NCBI RefSeq assembly: GCF_014649695.1
Contig: NZ_BMTN01000004.1
Span: 310,001-374,000, forward strand
Source: Streptomyces kurssanovii
Lineage (GTDB): Bacteria; Actinomycetota; Actinomycetes; Streptomycetales; Streptomycetaceae
Direction of reading: 5' to 3'
DNA length: 64,000 nucleotides
Part shown: in pieces, positions 1 to 8,297 of the stretch
Layout of the letters: every line of letters begins with the position of its first letter
Position numbering within the stretch: position 1 is the stretch's first letter
The notes under the pieces: generated by a model
The model's input: the letters and a program-made list of their open reading frames with translations, nothing else
Told to the model about the DNA's origin: nothing
Database searches by the model: none
Translations under genes and position numbers: made by a program

Positions 1-1
1 G

Positions 2-85
2 GGCCGCCTGCGCCAGTCCTTCCGCCGCGACGGGAAGTGGTACGACCAGTTCACGATGGGCCTCCTGGAGGGCGAACTCCGCTGA
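2..85 (+). CDS. C-terminal end of a probable GNAT acetyltransferase (cut by window edge)
   Basis: Only the last 27 codons are present, ending at TGA 83-85. The tail contains QSFRRDGKWYDQFTMGLL, a pattern common at the C-terminus of RimJ/RimL-type GNAT N-acetyltransferases, where a D-x-Y-x-M/L strand closes the fold. The catalytic and acetyl-CoA-binding parts lie to the left of the window. The family call is inference from a short tail. Confidence 0.55.
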   Translation, partial: GRLRQSFRRDGKWYDQFTMGLLEGELR

Positions 86-95
86 CGCCCACCGG

Positions 96-695
96 TCAGC
101 CCTCGCCGGGCGCCTGGAACCCGGTCGTGTCGACGTGGCAGTCGAACGGGGCAGGGATGTGGATCTTCTCGCCGAAAGGCACGGTGAGGTGGGAGGCATA
201 CCCCTTCGAGGTCGGCGACCAGTAGACGGTGGCGCTGTCCTCCTGCATGTCGAGCAGGAGGTAGACAGGAACGCCGGCCTTGCCGTAGCGCTCGACCTTG
301 TCGGTGAGGTCGTCGTCGCGAGTCGAAGGGGAGGTCAACTCGGCGACGAAGGAGAGCCCTTCTCCGTCCAGGTGGCGGCTTGTCGTCTGCCGCGTCCGGC
401 GATGAGCCGCATGGACGTCGGGACCGTAAGCCCGTTCCACGCCAGGGAACACGTAGAGCGCGGGGGCGGAGCTGATCCGGTGGCCCTCCGGGAGGCGGGG
501 GCGCAGCTGCTCGCAGACCAGATCCATGACGTCGAGGTAGTACGCCTTCGACCATGGTGACACGACGATGTTCCCCCTGATGATCTCGGCGTTGAAGCCG
601 TCGGGCACGTTCAGCTCGTCGAGGGCTGCGCACAGCTCCTCGAAGCGGTGGGGGTCGGTGCCGTCTGTCGTCGGGCGTTCCAGCATCACCGTCAT
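96..695 (-). CDS. Uma2-family (DUF820) PD-(D/E)XK nuclease-like protein
   Basis: A 199-residue protein. The start at 695 is chosen because it has a GAGGGAGG-like ribosome site a few bases upstream; the open frame continues upstream but that part reads as antisense of the next gene. It has the Uma2 layout: N-terminal helical region, then Asp93 in a GPDV motif, Glu119 in VAEL, and Lys133 after a DDDL run, matching the D...E...K core of restriction-endonuclease-like folds. Such genes are abundant in Streptomyces and their function is mostly unproven. It is encoded convergently with the gene that ends at 85. Confidence 0.8.
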   Translation of the reverse strand: MTVMLERPTTDGTDPHRFEELCAALDELNVPDGFNAEIIRGNIVVSPWSKAYYLDVMDLVCEQLRPRLPEGHRISSAPALYVFPGVERAYGPDVHAAHRRTRQTTSRHLDGEGLSFVAELTSPSTRDDDLTDKVERYGKAGVPVYLLLDMQEDSATVYWSPTSKGYASHLTVPFGEKIHIPAPFDCHVDTTGFQAPGEG

Positions 696-831
696 GATGC
701 GCCTCCCTCGCGTGGCGGGCCAGTCGATACTCAGCGTAGCGGTCTGGTGTGACACGGGTGGCCGAAGATTCAGGGGGCAGCCGCACGCGGGCCGTCTACC
801 CGGAACGGGTCCCGACCGGCACCATCGGGGC

Positions 832-1245
832 ATGACGCTCACCACCGCGGAAGCGGGCAAGATCCTCGCCGACAGCTTCGCCCCCTGGGTCCTCGAACTC
901 GGCCTGTCCGTCGAGGAGACGGGCGACCTGCACGCCGTGCTGCGGCTGCCCTGGTCCGACCGGCTCGCCCGGGAGGGCGGCGGGATGTCCGGCCAGGCGC
1001 TGATGGCCGCGGCCGACACGGCGACGGTGATCGCCGTGTCGTCGGCCCGGGGCGGATTCGCCCCCATGACCACGGTCCAGCAGTCGACGAGCTTCATGCG
1101 CGCGGTCGTCGGCGCCGACGTCCTGGTCGAGGCCCGGATCACCAAGCTGGGCAAGCGCATGGCCTTCGCCGACATCACCATGACCGCCCAGGGCGCCCCG
1201 GAACCGGCCGCCCGCGCCTCGACGGTGTACGCACTGCTCGGCTGA
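832..1245 (+). CDS. PaaI-type hot-dog thioesterase
   Basis: A 137-residue single-domain protein of the length usual for hot-dog fold thioesterases. A GGGMSGQALMAAADTA helix in the middle and a TTVQQSTSFMRA strand match the PaaI/YbgC subgroup, which hydrolyses acyl-CoA thioesters. The ATG at 832 follows CATCGGGGC. It is transcribed in the same direction as the oxidoreductase cluster that starts 93 bp downstream, but the operator copies at 1266 and 1308 lie between them, so the cluster probably has its own promoter. Substrate unknown. Confidence 0.75.
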   Translation: MTLTTAEAGKILADSFAPWVLELGLSVEETGDLHAVLRLPWSDRLAREGGGMSGQALMAAADTATVIAVSSARGGFAPMTTVQQSTSFMRAVVGADVLVEARITKLGKRMAFADITMTAQGAPEPAARASTVYALLG

Positions 1246-1265
1246 AGGCCCTACGTCACCCTTGC

Positions 1266-1280
1266 CTGATGGAGCGTCAG
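1266..1280. promoter_or_regulatory. Operator copy A, CTGATGGAGCGTCAG
   Basis: One mismatch from the palindrome CTGACG-N3-CGTCAG found three more times in the window. It starts 42 bp before copy B, about four helical turns, so two dimers could bind the same DNA face. Protein unknown; size and symmetry suit a TetR-type repressor (inference). Confidence 0.5.
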
Positions 1281-1307
1281 CCCTGACGATGGCGGCAGCC
1301 GTCGTAG

Positions 1308-1322
1308 CTGACGGATCGTCAG
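1308..1322. promoter_or_regulatory. Operator copy B, CTGACGGATCGTCAG
   Basis: A perfect 6-3-6 inverted repeat ending 15 bp before the ATG of the LLM gene at 1338. The same half-sites occur at 3141-3155 and 29454-29468, each just upstream of an oxidoreductase-type gene. Confidence 0.7.
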
Positions 1323-1337
1323 TTTTGAGGAGTCTCC

Positions 1338-2258
1338 ATGGTGGCGTACGGGATGCAGCTCCCGGTCCAGTCGCAGAGCACCCTCTACGCCGAGCCCTGG
1401 GAGACGGAGGCCGGCCCGGACGACCTCGCCGCCGTCGCCGTGGCGGCCGACCGGGCCGGCTTCTCCTACATCGCCGTCTGCGACCACGTCGCCGTCCCCC
1501 GCCGCCTCGCGGACGCCATGTCCACGGTCTGGTACGACCCGGTCGCCACGCTGTCCTTCCTCGCCGGGATGACCGAACGGGTACGGCTGCTGAGCCATGT
1601 CGCGGTCGTCGGACTCCGCCACCCCCTGGCCTCCGCCAAGCAGTACGCGACCCTCGACCACCTCTCCGGCGGACGGCTGGTCCTCGGCGTCGGGGCCGGG
1701 CACGTACGGGAGGAGTTCGAGGCCCTGGGCGTCGACTTCGACGCCCGCGGAGCCGTCCTCGACGAGAGCGTCGACGCGCTGCGCGCCGCGCTCGGCCCCG
1801 GCGAGTACCCGGAGTTCAGCGGCGAGCGCTTCCGCTTCAAGGACCTCGGGCAGCGGCCGCGGCCGGCCCAGCCGCGTATCCCCCTCTGGGTCGGCGGCTC
1901 GTCGCCGGCGGCCGTACGACGGGCCGCGCTCAAGGGCGACGGCTGGCTGCCCCAGGGCGACCCCCGCGAGAAGCTGCCGGCGCAGATCGCCCGGATCCGG
2001 CAGCTGCGGGAGGCGGCGGGGATCGAGGGCCCCTTCGTGATCGGTGCCATCACCGAACCGCTGTACATCGGCGAACCAGGCCGGCACACCGGCCGCCGGA
2101 CGGTCTCCGGCAAGCCCGCGGCGGTCGCGGAGTCCCTGCGGGCCTACGCCGTGATGGGCGTGGACCAGATCCAGGTGCGGTTCCGCAGCCGGAGCCGCGG
2201 TGAACTGACCGACCAGATGGCGGCCTTCGCCGCCGACGTCGCCCCGCACCTCGACTGA
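1338..2258 (+). CDS. LLM-class F420-dependent oxidoreductase
   Basis: A 306-residue luciferase-like TIM-barrel protein. Family features include the early DLAAVAVAADRAGF helix, HVAVVGLRHPLASAKQ and LDHLSGGRLVLGVGAGH around residues 90-130, then PLWVGGSSPAAVRRAA. This layout is typical of the actinobacterial F420-dependent group (TIGR03619-like), which moves hydride between reduced F420 and an organic substrate. The ATG at 1338 follows TTTTGAGGAGTCTCC, a strong ribosome site. It leads a run with the SDR 14 bp downstream and is preceded by two copies of the shared palindrome. Substrate unknown; use of F420 rather than FMN is inferred. Confidence 0.85.
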   Translation: MVAYGMQLPVQSQSTLYAEPWETEAGPDDLAAVAVAADRAGFSYIAVCDHVAVPRRLADAMSTVWYDPVATLSFLAGMTERVRLLSHVAVVGLRHPLASAKQYATLDHLSGGRLVLGVGAGHVREEFEALGVDFDARGAVLDESVDALRAALGPGEYPEFSGERFRFKDLGQRPRPAQPRIPLWVGGSSPAAVRRAALKGDGWLPQGDPREKLPAQIARIRQLREAAGIEGPFVIGAITEPLYIGEPGRHTGRRTVSGKPAAVAESLRAYAVMGVDQIQVRFRSRSRGELTDQMAAFAADVAPHLD

Positions 2259-2272
2259 CCAAGGGAGCAGGC

Positions 2273-3025
2273 ATGGGCAAGCTGGACGGACGCGTCGTAC
2301 TCGTCACCGGAGCCGCGCGCGGGCAGGGGGAGCAGGAGGCCAGACTCTTCGCCGCGGAGGGCGCGAAGGTCGTCCTCGCCGACGTCCTCGACGAGCTGGG
2401 CGAACCGCTCGCCAAGGAGGTCGGCGGTCTCTACGTCCATCTCGACGTGAGCCGCGAGCCCGACTGGACCGCGGCCGTCGCCACCGCGAGGGAGCACTTC
2501 GGCAAGATCGACGGACTGGTCAACAACGCGGGCATCCTGCGCTTCAACGAACTGGTCTCGACCCCGCTGGAGGAGTTCCAGCTGATCACGCAGGTCAACC
2601 AGGTCGGCACCTTCCTCGGTATCCGCGCCGTCGCGCCGGAGATCGAGGCGGCGGGCGGCGGCACGATCGTGAACACGGCCTCGTACACGGGGCTGACGGG
2701 CATGGCCTACGTGGGCGCGTATGCGGCCTCCAAGCACGCGGTCCTCGGCCTGACGAGGGTCGCCGCGCTCGAGCTCGCGGGGAAGGGGATCCGGGTCAAC
2801 GCCGTGTGCCCCGGCGCCGTGGACACCCCGATGAGCAACCCCGAGGGGACGGACCCGGAGGCGGTCGGCGACCTGTACCGCACGCTGGTGCCGCTCGGCC
2901 GGGTCGGGCGGCCGGAGGAGGTCGCGCGGCTCGCCCTCTTCCTGACCGGCGAGGACTCCTCGTACATCACCGGCCAGCCGTTCGTGATCGACGGCGGATG
3001 GCTGGCGGGCGTCAGCGTGCTGTGA
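2273..3025 (+). CDS. SDR-family oxidoreductase
   Basis: A 250-residue classical short-chain dehydrogenase. The cofactor motif TGAARGQG is at residues 12-19, NNAG at 84-87, catalytic Ser137, and Tyr150-x3-Lys154. The C-terminus ends FVIDGGWLAG, normal for the family. Asp37, at the end of the second strand (VLAD), suggests NAD(H) preference. The ATG at 2273 follows GGGAGCAGGC and lies only 14 bp after the LLM gene, so the two are very likely cotranscribed and may catalyse consecutive redox steps. Confidence 0.9.
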   Translation: MGKLDGRVVLVTGAARGQGEQEARLFAAEGAKVVLADVLDELGEPLAKEVGGLYVHLDVSREPDWTAAVATAREHFGKIDGLVNNAGILRFNELVSTPLEEFQLITQVNQVGTFLGIRAVAPEIEAAGGGTIVNTASYTGLTGMAYVGAYAASKHAVLGLTRVAALELAGKGIRVNAVCPGAVDTPMSNPEGTDPEAVGDLYRTLVPLGRVGRPEEVARLALFLTGEDSSYITGQPFVIDGGWLAGVSVL

Positions 3026-3140
3026 CGAGGCGGCCCCGTCCCGTTGTGGCCCGTGCGGCGGCGGCTCTGCGCCGTCCGGTGCGGGCCCCGGCTCTCTTGA
3101 CTGCGCAGGCACCCGGTGGAACAGTCGGACCCATCCAGAT

Positions 3141-3155
3141 CTGACGGTGCGTCAG
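3141..3155. promoter_or_regulatory. Operator copy C, CTGACGGTGCGTCAG
   Basis: A perfect 6-3-6 palindrome 22 bp before the TTG start at 3178, with half-sites identical to copies B and D. It implies a separate promoter for the second LLM gene even though the SDR is only 150 bp upstream. Confidence 0.7.
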
Positions 3156-3177
3156 AAACGATAGGCGGTGAACCCCC

Positions 3178-4302
3178 TTGGAATTCGGCCTCTTTGTTCA
3201 GGGATACCTCGGCAAGCGCGCCGAGACCGACCCGCTCGCCGAGCACAAGGCGCTGATGGAGGAGACCGAGTACGTCATCCAGGCGGACAGGTCCGGGTTC
3301 AAGTACGCCTGGGCCTCCGAGCACCACTTCCTGGAGGAGTACTCGCACCTGTCGGCCAACGACGTCTTCCTCGGCTACCTCGCCCACGCGACCGAGCGCA
3401 TCCACCTCGGCTCCGGCATCTTCAACCCCCTGGCCCCGGTCAACCACCCGGTCAAGGTCGCGGAGAAGGTCGCGATGCTCGACCACCTGTCACAGGGCCG
3501 CTTCGAATTCGGCTCGGGACGGGGCGCCGGGTCCCACGAGATCCTCGGGTTCATGCCGGGCATCACCGACATGAACCACACCAAGGAGATCTGGGAGGAG
3601 ACCATCGCCGAGTTCCCCAAGATGTGGCTCCAGGACGAGTACGTGGGCTTCCAGGGCAAGCACTGGTCCCTGCCGCCCCGGAAGGTCCTCCCCAAGCCGT
3701 ACGGGCCCGCCCACCCGCCGATGTGGTACGCGGCCGGATCGCCGTCCTCGTACGCCATGGCCGGCAAGAAGGGCCTCGGCGTGCTGGGCTTCAGCGTCCA
3801 GAAGGTCTCCGACATGGAATGGGTCCTCGACTCGTACAAGTCGGCGGTGAAGGAGGCGAAGGCGGTCGGCGCCTTCGTCAACGACAACGTGATGGTGACG
3901 TCGACGGCGATCTGCGCGGAGACACACGAACGCGCGGTCGAGATCGCGGTGTCCGGCGGCCTCAACTACCTTCAGTCGCTGCTGTTCCGCTACCACGACA
4001 CGTTCCCACGCCCCGACGGTGTCCCCGAGTGGCCGGAACTGCTGCCGGAGTACACGGCGGAGATCATCGAACTGCTGATAGCGGAGGAACTGATGATCTG
4101 CGGCGACCCGGGAGAGGTGCTGCGGCAGTGCAAGCGGTGGGAGCAGGCGGGGGCGGACCAGCTGTCGTTCGGCCTGCCGATCGGAGTGTCCTACGAGGAC
4201 ACGATGACGACGATCCGCCTGATCGGGGAGCACGTGATCCCCCAGATCGACACGGACCCGATCCACCGGACGACCCGCTTCCGGGAGTCGGCGGGGAGGT
4301 GA
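3178..4302 (+). CDS. LLM-class flavin-dependent oxidoreductase (monooxygenase type)
   Basis: A 374-residue luciferase-like protein that begins MEFGLFVQG from a TTG codon, with AGGCGG about 10 bases upstream. The WASEHHF motif near residue 47, LGSGIFNPLAPVNHPVKVAE and LSQGRFEFGSGRG match the FMN-dependent bacterial-luciferase/alkanal-monooxygenase branch better than the F420 branch. It also has the family's MWYAAGSPSSYAMAG segment. A perfect operator lies directly upstream. The GC-rich repeat at 4348-4616 separates it from the downstream amidohydrolase. The substrate cannot be told from sequence. Confidence 0.85.
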   Translation: MEFGLFVQGYLGKRAETDPLAEHKALMEETEYVIQADRSGFKYAWASEHHFLEEYSHLSANDVFLGYLAHATERIHLGSGIFNPLAPVNHPVKVAEKVAMLDHLSQGRFEFGSGRGAGSHEILGFMPGITDMNHTKEIWEETIAEFPKMWLQDEYVGFQGKHWSLPPRKVLPKPYGPAHPPMWYAAGSPSSYAMAGKKGLGVLGFSVQKVSDMEWVLDSYKSAVKEAKAVGAFVNDNVMVTSTAICAETHERAVEIAVSGGLNYLQSLLFRYHDTFPRPDGVPEWPELLPEYTAEIIELLIAEELMICGDPGEVLRQCKRWEQAGADQLSFGLPIGVSYEDTMTTIRLIGEHVIPQIDTDPIHRTTRFRESAGR

Positions 4303-4347
4303 GGCGGGGGCGGCGCGGGAGCGGGTGCGTGGCGCCTGCGGCGGGCT

Positions 4348-4616
4348 TGTTCCCCTCCCCGCCCCTTCCCGTAACCGGGGGCTCCTCCCCCTACGCCTGG
4401 CGGCGTGGGGGGACCCCACCGGACCCCCGCGCCTCAAGCTCCCCCTACGGCCTGGCGGCCGTGGGAGGTGCCCCCAGCGAGGCTGATTTCGCGGAGCGAA
4501 ATCCAGCCCGCCCGGCGCTTGAGGGCACCGCGCGAAGCGCGGTACGGGTCCGGGCGGAGCCCGCCACGCGGCGGAGCCGCACATCGGTACAGCGGGAAGG
4601 GGCGGGTAGGGGAACA
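4348..4616. repeat. GC-rich intergenic foldback element with 24-bp terminal inverted repeats
   Basis: The 500-bp gap between 4302 and 4804 has no credible gene. Its bulk is a 269-bp block whose ends, 4348-4371 and 4593-4616, are inverted repeats matching at 23 of 24 bases. Inside are smaller palindromes, including GATTTCGC-GGA-GCGAAATC and GCGGAG/CTCCGC blocks of a kind seen between genes in many Streptomyces genomes. It may act as a terminator or RNA-processing site, or be a non-autonomous repeat. Confidence 0.65.
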
Positions 4617-4803
4617 GGCCCCAGCGCAGCGGCCCCCCTCCCGCCCCACCCCCCACATGCACGGGCGGCGTCTTCCCGGCTCGTCGCCCGTCGCGCCCGG
4701 TCGGGGTGGCGTGCGTGGCCGCGGCCGGCTGCCGCACCCCCCGGCCGGGCCACACCGCACCACCCACTCGACCCACCAACGACCCCGTACAGAAGGGGAC
4801 GCC

Positions 4804-6549
4804 ATGCTCGCCCACCTCATCCGCAACGCGACCGTCGTCGACGGCACCGGCGCCCCCGCCTACGCCGCCGACGTCGGCATCGGCGACGACGGCCGGACAG
4901 CCACCATCACGGAGCCCGGCACCGGCACCACCCCCTCGGCCAGGACCGTCGAGGACGCCACCGGCCTCGTCCTGGCCCCCGGCTTCGTCGACCCGCACAC
5001 CCATTACGACGCCCAGTTGCTCTGGGACCCGTACGCGACCCCCTCCCTCAACCACGGCGTCACGACCGTCGCCGGCGGCAACTGCGGTTTCACGCTCGCG
5101 CCGCTCAACCCGGACCGTCCGGAGGACGCCGACTACACGCGGCGGATGATGTCCAAGGTCGAGGGCATGTCCCTCGTCGCACTCGAGCAGGGCGCCCCAT
5201 GGAGCTGGCACACCTTCGGCGAGTACCTTGACGCCCTCGAAGGCCGCACAGCGGTCAACGCCGGTTTCATGGTGGGCCACTGCGCCCTCCGCCGGCACGT
5301 GATGGGCCCGGACGCGATCGGCGGGCAGCCGACCCCGGCGCAGCTCGAGCAGATGCTGGCCCTCCTGCATGACGCCATGGAGGCCGGCGCCTGGGGCCTG
5401 TCCACCACGCAGTCGTCGACGCACTCGGACGGTGACGGCAGGCCCGTCGCGTCCCGTCACGCCCTGCCGCACGAACTGCTCGCCCTCTCCAGGGCGGTGG
5501 GGGAGCACGAGGGCACCCAACTCGAGGCGATCGTCGCCGGGTGCCTCGACCGGTTCGGGGACGACGAGATCGACCTCCTCGTGGAGATGAGCGCCGCCGC
5601 GGGAAGGCCGCTGAACTGGAACGTCCTCACCATCGACGCCTCCGTCCCCGACCGTGTCCCCCGCCAGCTCGTCCCCTCCGAGCGTGCCCGTAAGGCCGGT
5701 GGCCGTGTCGTCGCGCTGACCATGCCGATCCTGACGCCGATGAACATGTCGCTGGGGACGTTCTGCGCGCTGAACCTGATCCCCGGCTGGGGCGAGATCC
5801 TCTCCCTGCCCGTGCCGCAGCGCATCGTGAAACTGCGTGACCCGGCCGTCCGGGCCGGGATGCTGCGCCGCGCGGACTCCCCGGAGGCCGGTGTCTTCCG
5901 CCGGCTGGCCCACTTCGGCCGGTACGTCGTCGGGGACACGTACACCCGGGAGAACGAGGGCCTCACCGGCCGCGTCGTCCGGGACATCGCCGCGGAACGA
6001 GGCCAGGACCCTTTCCAGTGCCTGGTCGAGATCTGCGCCAACGACGATCTGCGTACGGTCCTTTGGCCCATGCCCAGCGACAACGACCCGGACTCGTGGG
6101 CTCTGCGCGCGGAGACCTGGCAGCACGAGGACGTGCTGCTCGGCGGCTCGGACGCGGGCGCGCACCTGGACCGGATGTGCGGCGCCCCGTACACGACCCG
6201 CTTCCTCGGGGACTGTCTGCGGGGCCGGAAGCTGGTCGGGCTGGAGGAGGCGGTGAAGATGCTGACCGACGATCCGGCCCGTCTTTTCGGTCTGCGCGAC
6301 CGCGGCCGCATCGTCGAGGGTCACCACGCGGACCTCGTCCTGTTCGACCCGGAACGTATCGACGCCGGCCCGGCGACGCTCGTGCACGACCTTCCCGGCG
6401 ACAGCCCGCGCCTGGACGCGAAGGCCGTCGGGATCGTGTCCGTGCGGGTCAACGGCGTCGAGACGATACGGAACGACGAGGTCACCGGCGCCGTACCGGG
6501 CCGGGTGCTCCGTTCCGGCCGTGACACGAGGACGGTGTCGACCCGGTGA
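4804..6549 (+). CDS. N-acyl-D-amino-acid deacylase-type amidohydrolase
   Basis: A 581-residue amidohydrolase-superfamily enzyme. The metal-binding H65-T-H67-Y-D motif lies in GFVDPHTHYDAQ. GGNCGFTLAPL and a late GGSDAGAHLDRMCG with Asp450 as the probable catalytic base follow. These are features of the D-aminoacylase/dihydroorotase-like group, which cleaves N-acyl amides. The ATG at 4804 follows AGAAGGGGACGCC. Its stop overlaps the start of the aldehyde dehydrogenase by 4 bp, so translation is coupled. Homologues often sit in oxidative catabolic clusters with LLM and SDR genes; the true substrate may not be a D-amino acid. Confidence 0.8.
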   Translation: MLAHLIRNATVVDGTGAPAYAADVGIGDDGRTATITEPGTGTTPSARTVEDATGLVLAPGFVDPHTHYDAQLLWDPYATPSLNHGVTTVAGGNCGFTLAPLNPDRPEDADYTRRMMSKVEGMSLVALEQGAPWSWHTFGEYLDALEGRTAVNAGFMVGHCALRRHVMGPDAIGGQPTPAQLEQMLALLHDAMEAGAWGLSTTQSSTHSDGDGRPVASRHALPHELLALSRAVGEHEGTQLEAIVAGCLDRFGDDEIDLLVEMSAAAGRPLNWNVLTIDASVPDRVPRQLVPSERARKAGGRVVALTMPILTPMNMSLGTFCALNLIPGWGEILSLPVPQRIVKLRDPAVRAGMLRRADSPEAGVFRRLAHFGRYVVGDTYTRENEGLTGRVVRDIAAERGQDPFQCLVEICANDDLRTVLWPMPSDNDPDSWALRAETWQHEDVLLGGSDAGAHLDRMCGAPYTTRFLGDCLRGRKLVGLEEAVKMLTDDPARLFGLRDRGRIVEGHHADLVLFDPERIDAGPATLVHDLPGDSPRLDAKAVGIVSVRVNGVETIRNDEVTGAVPGRVLRSGRDTRTVSTR

Positions 6550-8015
6550 CGCGGCCGGAGCGGGCCGGGCAGCGGCTGTTCATCGGCGGACAGTGGGTCG
6601 AGCCCGACCTGGGGCACTACGAGGTGATCGATCCGGCGACGGAGGAGGTCGTCGGGCTGGCGCCCGAGGCGAGCCGCGCCCAGGTGCACGCCGCGGCCGC
6701 CGCCGCCCGCGAGGCCTTCACCACCTGGTCCCGCACGCGGCCCGAGGAGCGCGCCGCGGTCCTGGACAGGGCGGCCGCCCTGGTCCTGCGGGAGCGCGAG
6801 GCCCACACGGAGCTGGCCCGTGCCGAGAGCGGCGCGACGACGGCCACGGCACGCGGGATGCAGGTGGCTGTGGCGGCGGCCCGGTTCGCCCGGTACGCCA
6901 AGGGCGCGCTGGAGCCGGTCGAGCGGGCCCTGCCGCCGCAGATCAGCGCCGCGGGCCCGATGGGCAAGGGCGGCGTGCTCGGCGCCGTCGCCGTACGCCG
7001 CCCGGTCGGCGTGGTCACCTGCGTCACCTCGTACAACAATCCGTGGGCGAACCCGGCCGGCAAGGTCGCGCCGGCGCTCGCCATGGGCAATACGGTCGTG
7101 GTGAAGCCCGCTCCGCAGGACCCGCTGTCGGTCTACCGGATGGCGGCGGCCCTCGAGGAGGCGGGCGCCCCGCCCGGCACGGTGAACGTGGTCACCGGTT
7201 CCGAGCCGGCCGTCGGCGAGGCGGCCGTCGACTGCGCGGACGTCGACATGGTCAGTTTCACCGGCTCCACGGTGGTCGGGCAGCGCATCGCCGAGGTCTG
7301 CGGCCGTGGGATGAAGCGCCAGCTGATGGAGCTGGGCGGCAAGGGCGCGGCCCTCGTCTTCGACGACGCGGACATCGGTTCCGCCGTGCGCGGGATCGGT
7401 ACGACGTTCTCCTTCTACAGCGGTCAGATATGCACGGCGCCGACGCGGGTGATCGCGCAGCGCGGCGTGTACGACCGGCTGGTGGAGGGGCTGGCCGGTC
7501 TGGCGCGTGCCCTGCGCGTCGGCGACCCGCGAGATCCGGCCACGGTCGTCGGACCGGTCATCTCGGCGGCCCACCGCGACCGGGTGGAGTCGTATGTCGA
7601 CCTGGGCAGGAAGGAGGGCGCGCGTCTGGTGGCGGGCGGCGGGCGGCCCGCTCTCGAGAAGGGCTTCTACGTGGCTCCGACGCTCTTCGCCGACTGCACG
7701 AAGGACATGCGCGTCGTGCGTGAGGAGATCTTCGGGCCGGTGGTGGTCGTCGTCCCGTTCGACGACGAGGAGGAGGGGGTCGCGCTCGCAGACGACGGCG
7801 AGTACGGCCTGATCGACTACGTCTGGTCGGGCGATGTGGCCCGGGCCTTCCGGGTCGCGGCCCGGTTGCGGGCGGGCGGGGTCGGGGTGAACACCGTCGG
7901 CCGGAACATGGAGGCGCCGTTCGGCGGCTTCAAGCGGAGCGGGGTGGGCCGGGACGTCGGCTCGTACGCGCTGTATGCGTACAGCGAGCTCCAGTCGGTG
8001 GTGTGGCCGGGCTGA
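6546..8015 (+). CDS. Aldehyde dehydrogenase (NAD(P)+-dependent)
   Basis: A 489-residue ALDH of normal length. Glu262 in MELGGKGA is the general base and Cys296 in GQICTAP the nucleophile, 34 residues apart as usual. The cofactor loop FTGSTVVGQ and the C-terminal EEIFGPVVVV and GGFKRSGVGR motifs are present. The GTG start at 6546 overlaps the amidohydrolase stop (GTGA). It probably oxidises an aldehyde released by the upstream enzymes to an acid. Confidence 0.9.
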   Translation: MTRPERAGQRLFIGGQWVEPDLGHYEVIDPATEEVVGLAPEASRAQVHAAAAAAREAFTTWSRTRPEERAAVLDRAAALVLREREAHTELARAESGATTATARGMQVAVAAARFARYAKGALEPVERALPPQISAAGPMGKGGVLGAVAVRRPVGVVTCVTSYNNPWANPAGKVAPALAMGNTVVVKPAPQDPLSVYRMAAALEEAGAPPGTVNVVTGSEPAVGEAAVDCADVDMVSFTGSTVVGQRIAEVCGRGMKRQLMELGGKGAALVFDDADIGSAVRGIGTTFSFYSGQICTAPTRVIAQRGVYDRLVEGLAGLARALRVGDPRDPATVVGPVISAAHRDRVESYVDLGRKEGARLVAGGGRPALEKGFYVAPTLFADCTKDMRVVREEIFGPVVVVVPFDDEEEGVALADDGEYGLIDYVWSGDVARAFRVAARLRAGGVGVNTVGRNMEAPFGGFKRSGVGRDVGSYALYAYSELQSVVWPG

Positions 8016-8209
8016 CGGCGGGCCACGGGTGGCCGAAATCCCTTGCGCCAACTGGCCCGGCACCGGGCCCGAAAAACGCACGGGAAAATTTGGAACCGGA
8101 CAAAACGGGTGACGCTGCGGTTCTCGCATCTCGGAAGAGTGGCACTGACACCTTGCGATGTACCGCTGGTAACCGCAATGCGGCTTCCGAATGTCCGAGG
8201 GAGGGCGCC

Positions 8210-8237
8210 TTGACCTTGGAATCAAGCGGCGTAGATC
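8210..8237 (+). promoter_or_regulatory. Predicted sigma-70-type promoter of the APC permease
   Basis: TTGACC (8210-8215), a 16-bp spacer and TAGATC (8232-8237) lie about 60 bp before the ATG at 8298. This fits a housekeeping HrdB-type promoter and implies that the permease is transcribed separately from the aldehyde dehydrogenase. Confidence 0.5.
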
Positions 8238-8297
8238 CAAGAGAATCCGGACTTCGATCATCCGGATGTGGAAACCGCAGCACTTAACGTCCTCTCC

